64,000 nucleotides of DNA from JAZDFC01 sp043808235. GTDB lineage: Bacteria > Bacteroidota > Ignavibacteria > Ignavibacteriales > Melioribacteraceae. Shown here one piece after another: positions 41,666 to 50,436 of this stretch. Location: positions 176,978-240,977 of the forward strand of contig JAZDFC010000039.1 of assembly GCA_043808235.1 (NCBI GenBank). Direction: 5' to 3'. A model generated the notes under the pieces. That model searched no databases. It was not told where the DNA came from and was given only the letters and a program-made list of their open reading frames with translations. A program made the position numbers and the translations under genes. Numbering within the stretch: the stretch's first letter is position 1; each line of letters starts with the position of its first letter.

Positions 41666-42043
41666 ATGAACAACAGAATAGCAATTGCAATTGAAGAAAC
41701 AGGCGCTCAAGAAAGAGTGGCTGAACATTTTGGAAGATGTACGAAATTTTACGTTTGCGAAATTGATGAAAATAAAAACATCGTTAAATCGGAAACGTAT
41801 TTTAATCCGCTCGCAGGTCAACATGGCGGAACATGTCAACTGCCCGGCTATGTTAATCAATACAACGTTAATACAATAATTGCCGGCGGAATGGGACAAA
41901 AAGCGGTTTCGAACTTTCTATCATTCGGAATTGATGTTATCACAGCACCGGGACTCCAATATGAAGAAGCCATTAAATTGTTCCTCGACGGAAAATTAAG
42001 CGGTTACCAGGCATGTACACACGGGCACGAACATACACATTGA
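41666..42043 (+). CDS. NifX-like cofactor-binding domain protein (2), His-rich end
   Basis: 125 residues, one base after the previous stop. NRIAIAIEETGAQERVAEHFGRCTKFYVCEI carries the FGRC site. FNPLAGQHGGTCQLPGYVNQ adds a second cysteine and histidine group. It ends in CTHGHEHTH, a probable metal-binding tail. It is a close relative of the copy at 43788 and probably works with the MinD-ferredoxin ATPases directly downstream. Confidence 0.84.
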   Translation: MNNRIAIAIEETGAQERVAEHFGRCTKFYVCEIDENKNIVKSETYFNPLAGQHGGTCQLPGYVNQYNVNTIIAGGMGQKAVSNFLSFGIDVITAPGLQYEEAIKLFLDGKLSGYQACTHGHEHTH

Positions 42044-42050
42044 GGAATAA

Positions 42051-42902
42051 ATGATAATTTCAATTGCCTCGGGTAAAGGCGGAACCGGCAAAACAACCGT
42101 GGCGGCAAGCCTTGCTTCGGTTGTTCACGAAAGTGTTTATATCGATTGCGATGTTGAAGAACCGAACGGACATCTGCTTCTAAAACCAAAAATTGTTTCG
42201 GAAGAAAGCGCCGAAAAACTTCTGCCTCAAATTGATCACGATAAATGCAACTTCTGCGGTAAGTGCGTTGAGGTTTGCGAATTCAACGCGTTGATAAATC
42301 TCAAATTCGAGATTGTTCTTTTTGAAGAGATGTGTCACGGCTGTGGAGCATGTAAATATTTCTGTCCTTCCAAAATTATAACCGAAAGGGCAAAAGAGAT
42401 AGGAATTATTAGAGTTGGAATTACAAAAGAGAAAATTCTTTTTGCCGATGGAATACTAAACATTGGCGAAGTGGCTGCTGCGCCGTTGATAAAAGAAGTG
42501 AAGAAAAAGATAGTAGAAGGAAGAACAAATATTATCGACTCGCCGCCGGGGACATCATGCTCGATGGTTGAAACGGTAAAAGATTCCGACTTCTGTATTC
42601 TTGTTACGGAATCAACACCGTTCGGACTAAATGATTTGAAGCTGGCAATCGATGTATTAAAAACGATTGAAATACCTTTTGGCGTTGTAATTAATAAATA
42701 TGACCCGTCTTTTACAGAGATGGAAAACTATTTGAAGGAAAACGGTATCGAAGTCTTTCTCAAAATTCCCTTCGACAGAAGATATGCGGAAACATATTCG
42801 GAAGGAAGGCTGCCCATTAATAAATATCCCGAATTGAGAAATGATTTTATCCTGCTTCATAAAAAAATTATTGAACAGACGGTGAATGTAAATGGCGGAT
42901 AA
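42051..42902 (+). CDS. MinD-superfamily ATPase with inserted ferredoxin domain (1)
   Basis: 283 residues. Deviant Walker A IASGKGGTGKTTVAASLA (GKGGTGKT about 8-15), DCDVEEPNG as switch I, and IIDSPPGTSCSMVETV. Between them lies a two-cluster ferredoxin insert: CNFCGKCVEVCEF and CHGCGACKYFCPS. This architecture is known from anaerobes next to NifX-like proteins and is thought to couple ATP hydrolysis to cluster assembly or electron transfer. It overlaps the next gene by 11 bp. Confidence 0.88.
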   Translation: MIISIASGKGGTGKTTVAASLASVVHESVYIDCDVEEPNGHLLLKPKIVSEESAEKLLPQIDHDKCNFCGKCVEVCEFNALINLKFEIVLFEEMCHGCGACKYFCPSKIITERAKEIGIIRVGITKEKILFADGILNIGEVAAAPLIKEVKKKIVEGRTNIIDSPPGTSCSMVETVKDSDFCILVTESTPFGLNDLKLAIDVLKTIEIPFGVVINKYDPSFTEMENYLKENGIEVFLKIPFDRRYAETYSEGRLPINKYPELRNDFILLHKKIIEQTVNVNGG

Positions 42903-43773
42903 ATTATATAAGCAAATTGTGATTCTCAGCGGAAAAGGCGGAACCGGTAAAACTACATTGTCGGCTGCTTTTACAAGTCTGGTAAATAATAAAGTTGTAA
43001 TTGATTGTGATGTGGATGCTGCAAATCTCCATCTTGTTCTCAAACCGGAAATAATTGGCAGCTATGATTTTTCCGGCGGCAAAAAAGCTACTATCAATAG
43101 AAACAAATGCGATGAATGCGGGCTATGCGAAACAGTCTGCCGCTTCGAAGCGATTCACAATTACTCGGTTGATCAACTAAGCTGCGAAGGATGCGGGTTT
43201 TGTTATCGTATTTGCCCGGCGGATGCAATCAAATTTGTTCCCTCTAAATCGGGTAGCTACTTTGAATGTAAACTGCCGGATGAATCGAAATTTTATTATG
43301 CGAAACTTTTCCCGGGCGAAGGCAATTCCGGTAAACTTGTTAGCGAAATAAAGAGGAAAGCGCTCGATAATATTTCATCCGATATTGAATGGGTTATTGT
43401 TGATGGACCACCGGGAATAGGCTGCCCGGTAAATGCAAGTCTTGCTTCGGCAGATTACGCAGTTATTGTTACCGAACCTACTGTTTCCGGCATTCATGAT
43501 TTGAAACGGCTTGTGGAACTCTTAAACAAATTTAAAATAAGAGCAGGAATTGTAATCAACAAATACGATTTAAATGAAATCATAGCAACGCAAGTATTTA
43601 AATATGCCGAAGTCGAAAAGATTCCGGTTATCGGAACAATTCCTTTCAATAAGGAATTTGTAAATGCGCTTATTAACGGGGAAAATATTATTGACGTTAA
43701 TAAAAATCTTAGAGAAGAAATTCTCACCATTTTTAAACAATTGGAATTGCAAGTAGAAATATCAATCAACTAA
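42892..43773 (+). CDS. MinD-superfamily ATPase with inserted ferredoxin domain (2)
   Basis: 293 residues, paralogue of the preceding gene. Walker A ILSGKGGTGKTTLSAAF, DCDVDAANLHLVLKPE, ferredoxin insert CDECGLCETVCRFEA and CEGCGFCYRICPADA, then VIVDGPPGIGCPVNASLA. The two proteins probably form a heterodimer, since deviant-Walker ATPases function as dimers and the genes overlap. Their target is unknown. The NifX-like proteins on both sides are candidates. Confidence 0.88.
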   Translation: MADKLYKQIVILSGKGGTGKTTLSAAFTSLVNNKVVIDCDVDAANLHLVLKPEIIGSYDFSGGKKATINRNKCDECGLCETVCRFEAIHNYSVDQLSCEGCGFCYRICPADAIKFVPSKSGSYFECKLPDESKFYYAKLFPGEGNSGKLVSEIKRKALDNISSDIEWVIVDGPPGIGCPVNASLASADYAVIVTEPTVSGIHDLKRLVELLNKFKIRAGIVINKYDLNEIIATQVFKYAEVEKIPVIGTIPFNKEFVNALINGENIIDVNKNLREEILTIFKQLELQVEISIN

Positions 43774-43787
43774 TAAATAGGTGAAAC

Positions 43788-44108
43788 ATGAAAATCGCAG
43801 TAACATCAACGGGTGGCTCGATGGACGCGCTTGTAAGCGAACAATTCGGGCGGTGTCAATACTTTTTAATAGTAGATTCCGAAACAATGAAGTTCGAAGC
43901 CGTGTCGAATCTCGGCGAACAATTGCAAAGCGGCGCCGGGCCCAAAGCGGCAGAGATAATTATTAATAAAGGCGCGGAAGTTTTACTCACCGGTCGGGTT
44001 GGCGATAAAGCCGAAGAAACTCTTAAAAAAGGCGGAGTTAAAATTATTGACGGTTTTAAAGGCGCGGTAAAAGTAAAAGACGCAGTGAACGATTACTTAT
44101 CAAAATAA
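43788..44108 (+). CDS. NifX-like cofactor-binding domain protein (3)
   Basis: 106 residues, the minimal form of the domain. MKIAVTSTGGSMDALVSEQ is followed by FGRCQYFLIVD, then QSGAGPKAAEIIINKGAEVLLTGRVGDKAEETL and GAVKVKDAVNDYL. It is placed 14 bp after the second MinD-ferredoxin ATPase, with AGGTG at its ribosome site. It probably binds a labile Fe-S or Mo cluster. Confidence 0.86.
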   Translation: MKIAVTSTGGSMDALVSEQFGRCQYFLIVDSETMKFEAVSNLGEQLQSGAGPKAAEIIINKGAEVLLTGRVGDKAEETLKKGGVKIIDGFKGAVKVKDAVNDYLSK

Positions 44109-44120
44109 AAGGAGAATAAA

Positions 44121-44666
44121 TTGTACGTACCGACAAAAGTATTTTTTACAAAAGGCGTTGGTAAGCATAAAGAATATCTCAGCTCTTTCGAGGCAGCGCT
44201 GCGAAATGCCGGCATAGAAATATGTAATCTTGTAATGGTTAGCAGCATCTTTCCGCCGGGATGCAAAATAATTTCCAAGGCTCAAGGAATAAAAGAATTA
44301 AATGCCGGGCAGATTACGTTTGCAGTTATGGCCCGAAACGCAACTAACGAACCCAACAGATTAATTGCTTCGTCAATTGGTGTTGCAATACCCGCCGATG
44401 GAAAGCAATACGGCTATCTTTCGGAATATCATCCGTACGGAGTTAAAGAAAAAATTGCTGGCGATTACGCAGAAGATTTGGCAGCGCAAATGCTTGCCAC
44501 TACTCTTGGTGTTGAATTCGATTCGGAAACAGATTGGAATGAACGTGAGCAAGTATTTAAAATGTCCGGAAAGATTGTAAGAACATTTAATGTAACTCAA
44601 ACCTCCGAAGGCGATAAAAAAGGATTGTGGACTACGGTGATTTCTGCGGCTGTGCTTTTACCTTAA
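44121..44666 (+). CDS. Pyruvoyl-dependent arginine decarboxylase, TTG start
   Basis: 181 residues. The start is TTG 44121, supported by AAAAGGAGAA seven bases upstream. The self-cleavage site is visible in CNLVMVSSIFPPGCK: cleavage between S41 and S42 would leave a pyruvoyl group on the alpha chain. Further family motifs are GQITFAVMARNATNEPNRLIASSIGVA and GYLSEYHPYG. It makes agmatine from arginine, the first step of archaeal and some bacterial polyamine synthesis. No agmatinase is nearby, and its place inside a metal-cluster operon is unexplained. Confidence 0.88.
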   Translation: MYVPTKVFFTKGVGKHKEYLSSFEAALRNAGIEICNLVMVSSIFPPGCKIISKAQGIKELNAGQITFAVMARNATNEPNRLIASSIGVAIPADGKQYGYLSEYHPYGVKEKIAGDYAEDLAAQMLATTLGVEFDSETDWNEREQVFKMSGKIVRTFNVTQTSEGDKKGLWTTVISAAVLLP

Positions 44667-44729
44667 AAACAAATTTAAAACCGCACAAATGCAACAGCAT
44701 GAGTAATTAATAAAACAGAGAAAAGAAAC

Positions 44730-45548
44730 ATGAACCCTTTAAAAAATAAAAGAATTTTAATTTGCGGTAAAGGAGGGTGCGGAAAAAGTTCAGTTACTTC
44801 ACTCCTCGGAAAAGCTTTGCAAAAGAATGATTACCGGGTTATTTTGTTAGATGCAGATGCTTCCAACCCTGGCGGTTTATTTCATTTATTAACCAATGAT
44901 ATAAAAGCTCCCCAACCTTTGATTGAATTTTTTGGCGGGAGAGAACTAGTAACATGTCCTTCCGATAATCCATCGCCTCTTACAAGAAAAAATAGCAGCG
45001 TACCCGTTGAAGAATCTGCTATCAAATTGTCGGAAATCCCCGCGCAATATTCATTAAAAAAAGATAAAATAATATTATTCCAGATTGGGAAAATAAAACA
45101 AGCATGTGAAGGATGCGACGGTCCAATGTCCAAAGTTGCAAGGGATTTTATTGTTAAAGGCGGTTATGTTACTCTAATAGATATGGAAGCCGGGATAGAG
45201 CATTTTGGAAGAGGCGTGGAAATTAATGTTGATATAATCCTTGTTATTGTTGATCCCGTATTCGAATCCATGATAATAGCGGAATTAGTTGCAAGAATTT
45301 CCGAGATGATGAGTAACAAAAAAGTTTTTGCCATATTAAATAAGATTCAATCGAAACGCATTGAAGAGTTGATGAAAAAAGATCTCAAAGAAAGGAATGT
45401 TAATTATATAGGCACTATTAATTATGATGCAGAAATCCAGGATGCCGGTTTTGAAGGAAGAATGATTAAAAAGTCGAAAGCTGAAAAGCAGGCTGTATCT
45501 ATTATCAAAAAACTTGAAATGTCTTTAAAGACAAATAACGTGAAATGA
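44730..45548 (+). CDS. CooC-like nickel/cluster-insertion ATPase
   Basis: 272 residues of the MinD superfamily. Walker A is ILICGKGGCGKSSVTSLLG (GKGGCGKS). The cysteine in the P-loop and LLDADASNPGGLFHLL are CooC-like. CEGCDGPM at about residue 130 provides the C-x2-C that in CooC binds metal at the dimer interface. DMEAGIEHFGRGVE is a typical CooC motif. CooC inserts nickel into CO dehydrogenase. No CODH gene is in the window, so the target is unknown. Confidence 0.8.
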   Translation: MNPLKNKRILICGKGGCGKSSVTSLLGKALQKNDYRVILLDADASNPGGLFHLLTNDIKAPQPLIEFFGGRELVTCPSDNPSPLTRKNSSVPVEESAIKLSEIPAQYSLKKDKIILFQIGKIKQACEGCDGPMSKVARDFIVKGGYVTLIDMEAGIEHFGRGVEINVDIILVIVDPVFESMIIAELVARISEMMSNKKVFAILNKIQSKRIEELMKKDLKERNVNYIGTINYDAEIQDAGFEGRMIKKSKAEKQAVSIIKKLEMSLKTNNVK

Positions 45549-45611
45549 AATTATCAACTCAAAATTTGTTGTTAGTAAAAATTGAAGACAAATTGGGCAA
45601 AGGATATTGCT

Positions 45612-46091
45612 TTGAAAAAGTATGAATTAAAAATTTATCCAGACCCTGCCCTTAGAAAAATTGCATTACCGGTGAACAAGATTGAACATGTTACCCGTCA
45701 TTTGATAAAAAGTATGACAAAGATTATGTATGCTAATAAGGCAATAGGATTGGCTGCATCCCAGGTGGGTGTATTAAAGAGAGTTTTAATCGCAGACATT
45801 GGCGATGGACTGATCTCAATGATAAATCCCGAAATACTTTCGGAATATGGAGAAGAGCAAATGGAAGAAGGATGTTTAAGTTTGCCGGATACTAGAATTA
45901 ACGTTGACAGAAAAGAAACTATCTTTGTTAGATATATTGATAAAAACGAAAAGGAAAAAGAAAGAGAATTTCAAGGTTTAACGGCTCGTGTAATTCAACA
46001 CGAAGTGGATCATTTAAACGGAATGCTTATTATTGACCACGCCCCGCTAATGGATAGAATAATTCGAAATACAAATAATGTACTTAAATAA
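45612..46091 (+). CDS. def: Peptide deformylase, TTG start
   Basis: About 159 residues. TTG 45612 is chosen because AAAGGA lies nine bases upstream and the protein then begins KKYELKIYPDPALRK, the normal PDF start; a TTG at 45582 is also in frame. All three catalytic motifs are present: GLAASQVG, EEGCLSLP with the metal cysteine, and QHEVDHLNG with the metal histidines and catalytic glutamate. It removes formyl groups from nascent proteins. It is probably a second copy, since housekeeping def usually neighbours fmt, which is absent here. Confidence 0.9.
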   Translation: MKKYELKIYPDPALRKIALPVNKIEHVTRHLIKSMTKIMYANKAIGLAASQVGVLKRVLIADIGDGLISMINPEILSEYGEEQMEEGCLSLPDTRINVDRKETIFVRYIDKNEKEKEREFQGLTARVIQHEVDHLNGMLIIDHAPLMDRIIRNTNNVLK

Positions 46092-46116
46092 CAAAATTAT
46101 TACCGGAGATTTTAAA

Positions 46117-46872
46117 ATGTCTCAAACAAAAAATGTAACTAAGGATAGAACCGGGATTGTTAATATCACGGTTGTTTACGATAACAATCCGATGCCCCAA
46201 AATTTAAAGACCGATTGGGGGTTTGCCTGTGTTATTGAAATCGAAAAAAACAAGATACTGTTCGATACCGGGGATAACGGAGAAATGCTTTTAGAAAATA
46301 TGGAAAAACTTGATATAGACCCACAAAGCATTAATACTGTTTTTTTATCTCATTTCCATCACGATCATACCGGTGGATTAAAAGATTTTCTTAAAGAGAA
46401 TTCAAAGGTAAAAGTTTTTTACCCTCAGTCGTTTCCGCAGGAGATTGTTGATGTAATAAAAAACTCCGGGGCAGAATTAATCCCTGTTTTCGATTTCATG
46501 GAGATATTACCGGACGTTTATTCGCTTGGCGAAATTCAAGGCTCTATTCCCGAACAATCGCTTGCGCTTCGTTCGTCCGAAGGAATTATTGCTATTACGG
46601 GATGCGCGCATCCGGGCATCATCAACATTCTCGAAAAAGCTAAGAATCATTTTCCGAAAGAACCAATTTATCTGGCATTGGGTGGATTTCATCTTCACCG
46701 TTTAAATGAAGACGGGATAAACGATGTAATTCAAAAAATGTCCGAAATGGAAATAGAAAACATTGCCCCAACGCATTGCAGCGGAAATGCAGCACGCATA
46801 ATGTTCAATGAAGTTTTTAAGGCTAATTATATTGATATCGGAGCCGGTAAAGTTATTACAGTTGGCGACTGA
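46117..46872 (+). CDS. MBL-fold metallohydrolase
   Basis: About 251 residues from ATG 46117 (GGAG eleven bases upstream; an in-frame ATG at 46078 overlaps the deformylase end). The metal motif is LSHFHHDHTGGL (HxHxDH). ITGCAHPGIINIL gives the third ligand and GGFHLHR and PTHCSG the C-terminal ligands. The arrangement matches the methanopterin-pathway-like MBL proteins (7,8-dihydropterin-6-methyl... phosphate synthase type) common in anaerobes. The substrate is unknown. Confidence 0.82.
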   Translation: MSQTKNVTKDRTGIVNITVVYDNNPMPQNLKTDWGFACVIEIEKNKILFDTGDNGEMLLENMEKLDIDPQSINTVFLSHFHHDHTGGLKDFLKENSKVKVFYPQSFPQEIVDVIKNSGAELIPVFDFMEILPDVYSLGEIQGSIPEQSLALRSSEGIIAITGCAHPGIINILEKAKNHFPKEPIYLALGGFHLHRLNEDGINDVIQKMSEMEIENIAPTHCSGNAARIMFNEVFKANYIDIGAGKVITVGD

Positions 46873-46995
46873 AAAATTCTCAATCGTTTTCTAAATAAAA
46901 AAAAGAGGCAATGTTAAAATAAAAATATTTCCAGAATCTATATCAGTATGAAATCATCTAATCACTGTAAAATTAACAACTAAGAATAATCTAGT

Positions 46996-47973
46996 ATGAA
47001 AAATAAAATACAATTCTTTCCCATTACAATTTTCTCAATTGTAATGGGTTTGTCCGGTTTAACCATAGCATTTGGTAAATTCTATCACTTGCAGTGGTTA
47101 CCAAAAATATTATATGAAATAATGCTTTTTACTATTCTCACACTATTCATTCTGTTCGGAATATTGTATTTATTAAAAGCAGTTTACTTTCTCGAAGAGG
47201 TAAAAAAAGATTTTCAGCATAGAATACGCATAAATTTTTTCTCTGCAATTTCCATCTCCCTTCTTCTTCTTTCTATTGCTTATTATACATATTTCCCGAT
47301 ATCAGGAATAGCCTTATGGTGGTTAGGAATAATTCTTCATACATGGTTTATGTATAAGACACTTACATTCTGGATTCAGCATAATTTTGAAATGCATCAT
47401 TTCAATCCCGCATGGTTTATACCGGTTGTTGGAAATATTCTGATTCCGGTTGTTGGAGTTGATCTTGTCCCGGTAATTATTCCTGCTTTTTATTTTGCAA
47501 GCGGTTTGTTTTTCTGGATAGTTTTATTTACAATATTTTTATACAGAGCGGTTTTCCATGCACAATTGCCGGAAAAATTTGTCCCGACTTTCTTTATACT
47601 TTTAGCTCCTCCGGCAGTCGGGTTCATTTCATATATTAGAATTACAACAAGCTGGGACTTCCTCTCAATTTCGCTACTATTGCTCGCATATTTTTTTGTA
47701 GGTGTTTTGATCTTTTTAAATCAAAGTTTTATGAGATTGAAATATTATCTTTCATGGTGGGCATTTACATTTCCACTAACTGCAATTACGATAGCATCGG
47801 TAGTAGCCTACCAAATTACTTCACAAAGTATATACAAACACCTTTCATGGATTTTTTTATCAAGCGCTATAGTTGTTATCTCAATTGTTGCATGGGTTAC
47901 AATAGAGCATATCCGCAAAGGTGAAATTTGTGTTAATGAAGAATGTTTTTTAATAACAAACAACGAGAACTGA
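46996..47973 (+). CDS. TDT/SLAC1-family transporter
   Basis: 325 residues and about ten TM helices. ITIFSIVMGLSGLTIAFGK is the TehA/SLAC1 first helix (F..VMG..GL). ALWWLGIILHTWFMYKTL, NPAWFIPVVGNILIPVVG and LAPPAVGFISY resemble the family's pore helices. Relatives conduct anions (TehA, SLAC1), export sulfite (Ssu1) or handle C4-dicarboxylates or tellurite. A sulfite or sulfur-anion substrate would fit the island, but this is inference. Confidence 0.75.
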   Translation: MKNKIQFFPITIFSIVMGLSGLTIAFGKFYHLQWLPKILYEIMLFTILTLFILFGILYLLKAVYFLEEVKKDFQHRIRINFFSAISISLLLLSIAYYTYFPISGIALWWLGIILHTWFMYKTLTFWIQHNFEMHHFNPAWFIPVVGNILIPVVGVDLVPVIIPAFYFASGLFFWIVLFTIFLYRAVFHAQLPEKFVPTFFILLAPPAVGFISYIRITTSWDFLSISLLLLAYFFVGVLIFLNQSFMRLKYYLSWWAFTFPLTAITIASVVAYQITSQSIYKHLSWIFLSSAIVVISIVAWVTIEHIRKGEICVNEECFLITNNEN

Positions 47974-47977
47974 AAAA

Positions 47978-48484
47978 ATGAAAATAAAATTAATTGCTGT
48001 ATCTTCTATGATAATCGGCGCATTTATTGGAATACTTTTCACGGCAATTGCTATAAATCTTTCAACCGGAAACATGATGCTGAAAGAGATAAAAAGTCCA
48101 TACGATTTTGAAAAGACAGTTGAAGTCTTAACCCAAAGAATCAATTCGCAACCGGCCTGGCACGTGGTTACTGTTATTGATCAAAACGCTGAAGTTCAAA
48201 AACATGGAGGCAAACCTATCGGCAAATTCAATATCGTTCAATTTTGCAGCGACAAATATTCTTCGGAAATGCTGGGCAACGACAATCGTAAAAAGATTGG
48301 CGCGATGTTACCGAAAACTTTTGCGGTTTACGAAAAGTCCGACGGTCAGGTTTATCTTTCAACTTCAAATGGGATGGTTATGGGTAAACTATTCGGCGGC
48401 GAAACTGAAGAAATAATTGAACGCGTATCTCTTGAAGTGGAAAGCATTCTCCGTTTTGTGAATTTTAAGTTTTCTATCTTTTAA
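47978..48484 (+). CDS. DUF302 protein with N-terminal membrane anchor
   Basis: 168 residues. One TM helix or uncleaved signal (IAVSSMIIGAFIGILFTAIAI), then the DUF302 domain: SPYDFEKTVEVLTQRINSQPAW, VVTVIDQ, IGKFNIVQFCSDKYSSEML and MLPKTFAVYEKSDGQVYLSTSN. DUF302 proteins are small alpha/beta proteins frequently found near sulfur-oxidising or reducing genes. Their function is unknown. It starts four bases after the transporter stop. Confidence 0.8.
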   Translation: MKIKLIAVSSMIIGAFIGILFTAIAINLSTGNMMLKEIKSPYDFEKTVEVLTQRINSQPAWHVVTVIDQNAEVQKHGGKPIGKFNIVQFCSDKYSSEMLGNDNRKKIGAMLPKTFAVYEKSDGQVYLSTSNGMVMGKLFGGETEEIIERVSLEVESILRFVNFKFSIF

Positions 48485-48519
48485 AATGAATATGATATCA
48501 ACAACCAATAAGGAATAAT

Positions 48520-48879
48520 ATGATTCTGTTAATAGGCGCCGATGGCAATAACATGGAGAGTATTATAGCAAAAAGATTTGGGCATGCAGGCTTTTATTTA
48601 ATGTATAATACCGAAACCAAAAACTTTGAAGCAATTGAAAACGATGACAAAGAACACAACCATGGAAACCTTCAGCGCTTTATTGACAATGGTGTTGAGG
48701 TTTTTATAGTTGGCAATATTGGTCCGCACGCGTTCGATGCAATCAATACTCCTAAAAGTAAAATTTATCTCGCCCGCAAAATGTTGGTTAGGGAAGCAAT
48801 AGAAAAACATCTTAATGGCGAATTAAAACAACTAACAGAGCCGACTGCAAAAAAAAGTATTGGACATGAACATAAATAA
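48520..48879 (+). CDS. NifX-like cofactor-binding domain protein (4), altered site
   Basis: 119 residues. The fold is recognisable (MILLIGADGNNMESIIAKRFG, GVEVFIVGNIGPHAFDAI, VREAIEKHLNGEL), but the FGRC motif reads FGHAGFYLMY, with the conserved cysteine gone. Histidines are abundant (DKEHNHGN, end IGHEHK). It may bind a different metal or serve only as a scaffold. AAGGAATAAT precedes the ATG. Confidence 0.75.
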   Translation: MILLIGADGNNMESIIAKRFGHAGFYLMYNTETKNFEAIENDDKEHNHGNLQRFIDNGVEVFIVGNIGPHAFDAINTPKSKIYLARKMLVREAIEKHLNGELKQLTEPTAKKSIGHEHK

Positions 48880-48967
48880 AGAATAGTCCATCAACAAGTC
48901 ATTTGGTTGTTCTTTCTAAAGTTTAATCTTTCAAAAAATGGAGATTAGAATTTAGTCTGGAGACATT

Positions 48968-49807
48968 ATGGAAATTATTATAAACGTATTAAAAGAATCA
49001 TTTAAAGTAACGCTCTTTGTTCTTGTAATGATGATTGCAGTTGATTTCGTAAACGTGAAAACAAAAGGCAAACTTGAATCAATACTTCGAAGCGGTAAAA
49101 AGTGGAAACAATATTTTGTTGCCTCGTTACTCGGCTCAGCGCCCGGATGTCTCGGTTCATTTGCCGGTGTTTCGCTTTACATCCACGGCATGATTAGCTT
49201 TGGAGCGCTTACCGGTTTAATGCTTGCAACAGCCGGCGACGAGCAATTCATAATGCTCGCAATGTTTCCCGATACCGCGCTAATTTTATTTGGTATTTTA
49301 TTTCTGCTCGGAATTGCAGCCGGATATTTTACCGATTACCTCGTTGGAAAATTCAACATAAAAACTTGCACTGATTGCGAATTCAAACAGTATCATCCCG
49401 ACGAAGAAGGTTACAGACATTATTTCAAAGAACACATTTGGGCGCACATAATTAAAGGACATGTTCTAAAAATATTTTTCTGGACGTTCGGCGCATTGCT
49501 GGTTGTAGAATACGGAATGAGTTTTATCGATCTTAAAAGTATAACCTCGGAGTACATGTTTTTGCTTTTAGTTCTCGGCGCGTTAATTGGAATTATTCCG
49601 GAATCGGGTCCGCATTTAATTTTCGTAATGCTTTTCGCAAAAGGATTAATCCCTTTCTCGGTTTTATTTACAAGCTCGGTCGTTCAAGATGGACATGGCA
49701 TGCTGCCGATGCTTTCCTACTCGGTTAAAGATTCAATTCGAATAAAAATATTTAATCTCGCCTTCGGATTAACTACCGGGGCTATAATTTATTTGTTAGG
49801 TTATTGA
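48968..49807 (+). CDS. Putative 10TM heavy-metal exporter (ArsP_2 family)
   Basis: 279 residues with nine to ten TM helices. Family motifs: SLLGSAPGCLGSFAGVSLYIHG, GALTGLMLATAGDEQFIMLAMFP, a cytoplasmic loop with CTDCEFKQYHPDE...HYFKEHIWAHIIKGH, and LIGIIPESGPHLIFVMLFAKG with SSVVQDGHGMLPML. The PGC...G and ESGPH elements resemble ArsP-type two-half permeases. The substrate could be a metal(loid) or an organic arsenical. It overlaps the next gene by four bases (TTGATGATAG). Confidence 0.75.
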   Translation: MEIIINVLKESFKVTLFVLVMMIAVDFVNVKTKGKLESILRSGKKWKQYFVASLLGSAPGCLGSFAGVSLYIHGMISFGALTGLMLATAGDEQFIMLAMFPDTALILFGILFLLGIAAGYFTDYLVGKFNIKTCTDCEFKQYHPDEEGYRHYFKEHIWAHIIKGHVLKIFFWTFGALLVVEYGMSFIDLKSITSEYMFLLLVLGALIGIIPESGPHLIFVMLFAKGLIPFSVLFTSSVVQDGHGMLPMLSYSVKDSIRIKIFNLAFGLTTGAIIYLLGY

Positions 49808-50436
49808 TGATAGATTTTAATTCAATCCCGAAATCCGAAAGCGATTTGCTCCTTAGCAAGTGGGGCTATGATTTGATGGATGAGTACTATCAATTGATTG
49901 CTGCGGCAGAGTTTAAACGCGGTAGTTTAATTCTTGATTTGGCGACCGGCACAGGAAGGGCTTTGTCGATATTATCAAGAATGGAACATTTAGTTTTTAC
50001 GGGAGATTACAATTATGATTTCAAAGCTGAAGTTGAGAGAAGAGTTACCGGAGAGTATGCGAATCAAGTAACCTATATAATACTAAACCTTGAGAAAATC
50101 CCTTTCCCCGATAATTCATTTGAAAATATAGTTTGCATAGATACTTTACACGAACTTGAAAATCCGTTTCTATGTTTGGGTGAAATAATTCGAATCCATG
50201 CACCTGCCGGAAAGCTATTAATAGCCGATTTTAATAATTTTGGTTTTGATGTGATGGATAAATTACATTTTGTTAGATACGGAAGAGTGCATCCGAAAGG
50301 GAAAATACTTTTGCAAGAATTAAAAAACATAATTGTCGGTAATTATTATAATGCAGTTGAAATCGACACAAAATTAAATAAAGGATTTATTGCGCGCGAT
50401 AAAAGGAATGGAAAAAGCATGGAGATAAGTCAATGA
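49804..50436 (+). CDS. Class I SAM-dependent methyltransferase
   Basis: 210 residues. Motif I LILDLATGTGRALSIL, then the acidic FTGDYNYDFK, ILNLEKIPFPDNSFENIVCIDTLHELENP and GKLLIADFNNFGFDVMDKLHF. It is a generic small-molecule methyltransferase. The DTLHELENP stretch is like those of UbiE/Methyltransf_11 proteins. It is coupled to the exporter upstream and the thioesterase downstream by ATGA-type overlaps. An arsenic or selenium methylase is possible, but the ArsM cysteines are absent. Confidence 0.78.
   Translation: MMIDFNSIPKSESDLLLSKWGYDLMDEYYQLIAAAEFKRGSLILDLATGTGRALSILSRMEHLVFTGDYNYDFKAEVERRVTGEYANQVTYIILNLEKIPFPDNSFENIVCIDTLHELENPFLCLGEIIRIHAPAGKLLIADFNNFGFDVMDKLHFVRYGRVHPKGKILLQELKNIIVGNYYNAVEIDTKLNKGFIARDKRNGKSMEISQ

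Noticed and set aside
40979..44108. Nitrogen-fixation gene cluster
   Set aside because: NifX-like domains and cluster ATPases are present, but no nifH, nifD, nifK, nifE, nifN or true NifB was found. These domains occur widely outside nitrogen fixation.
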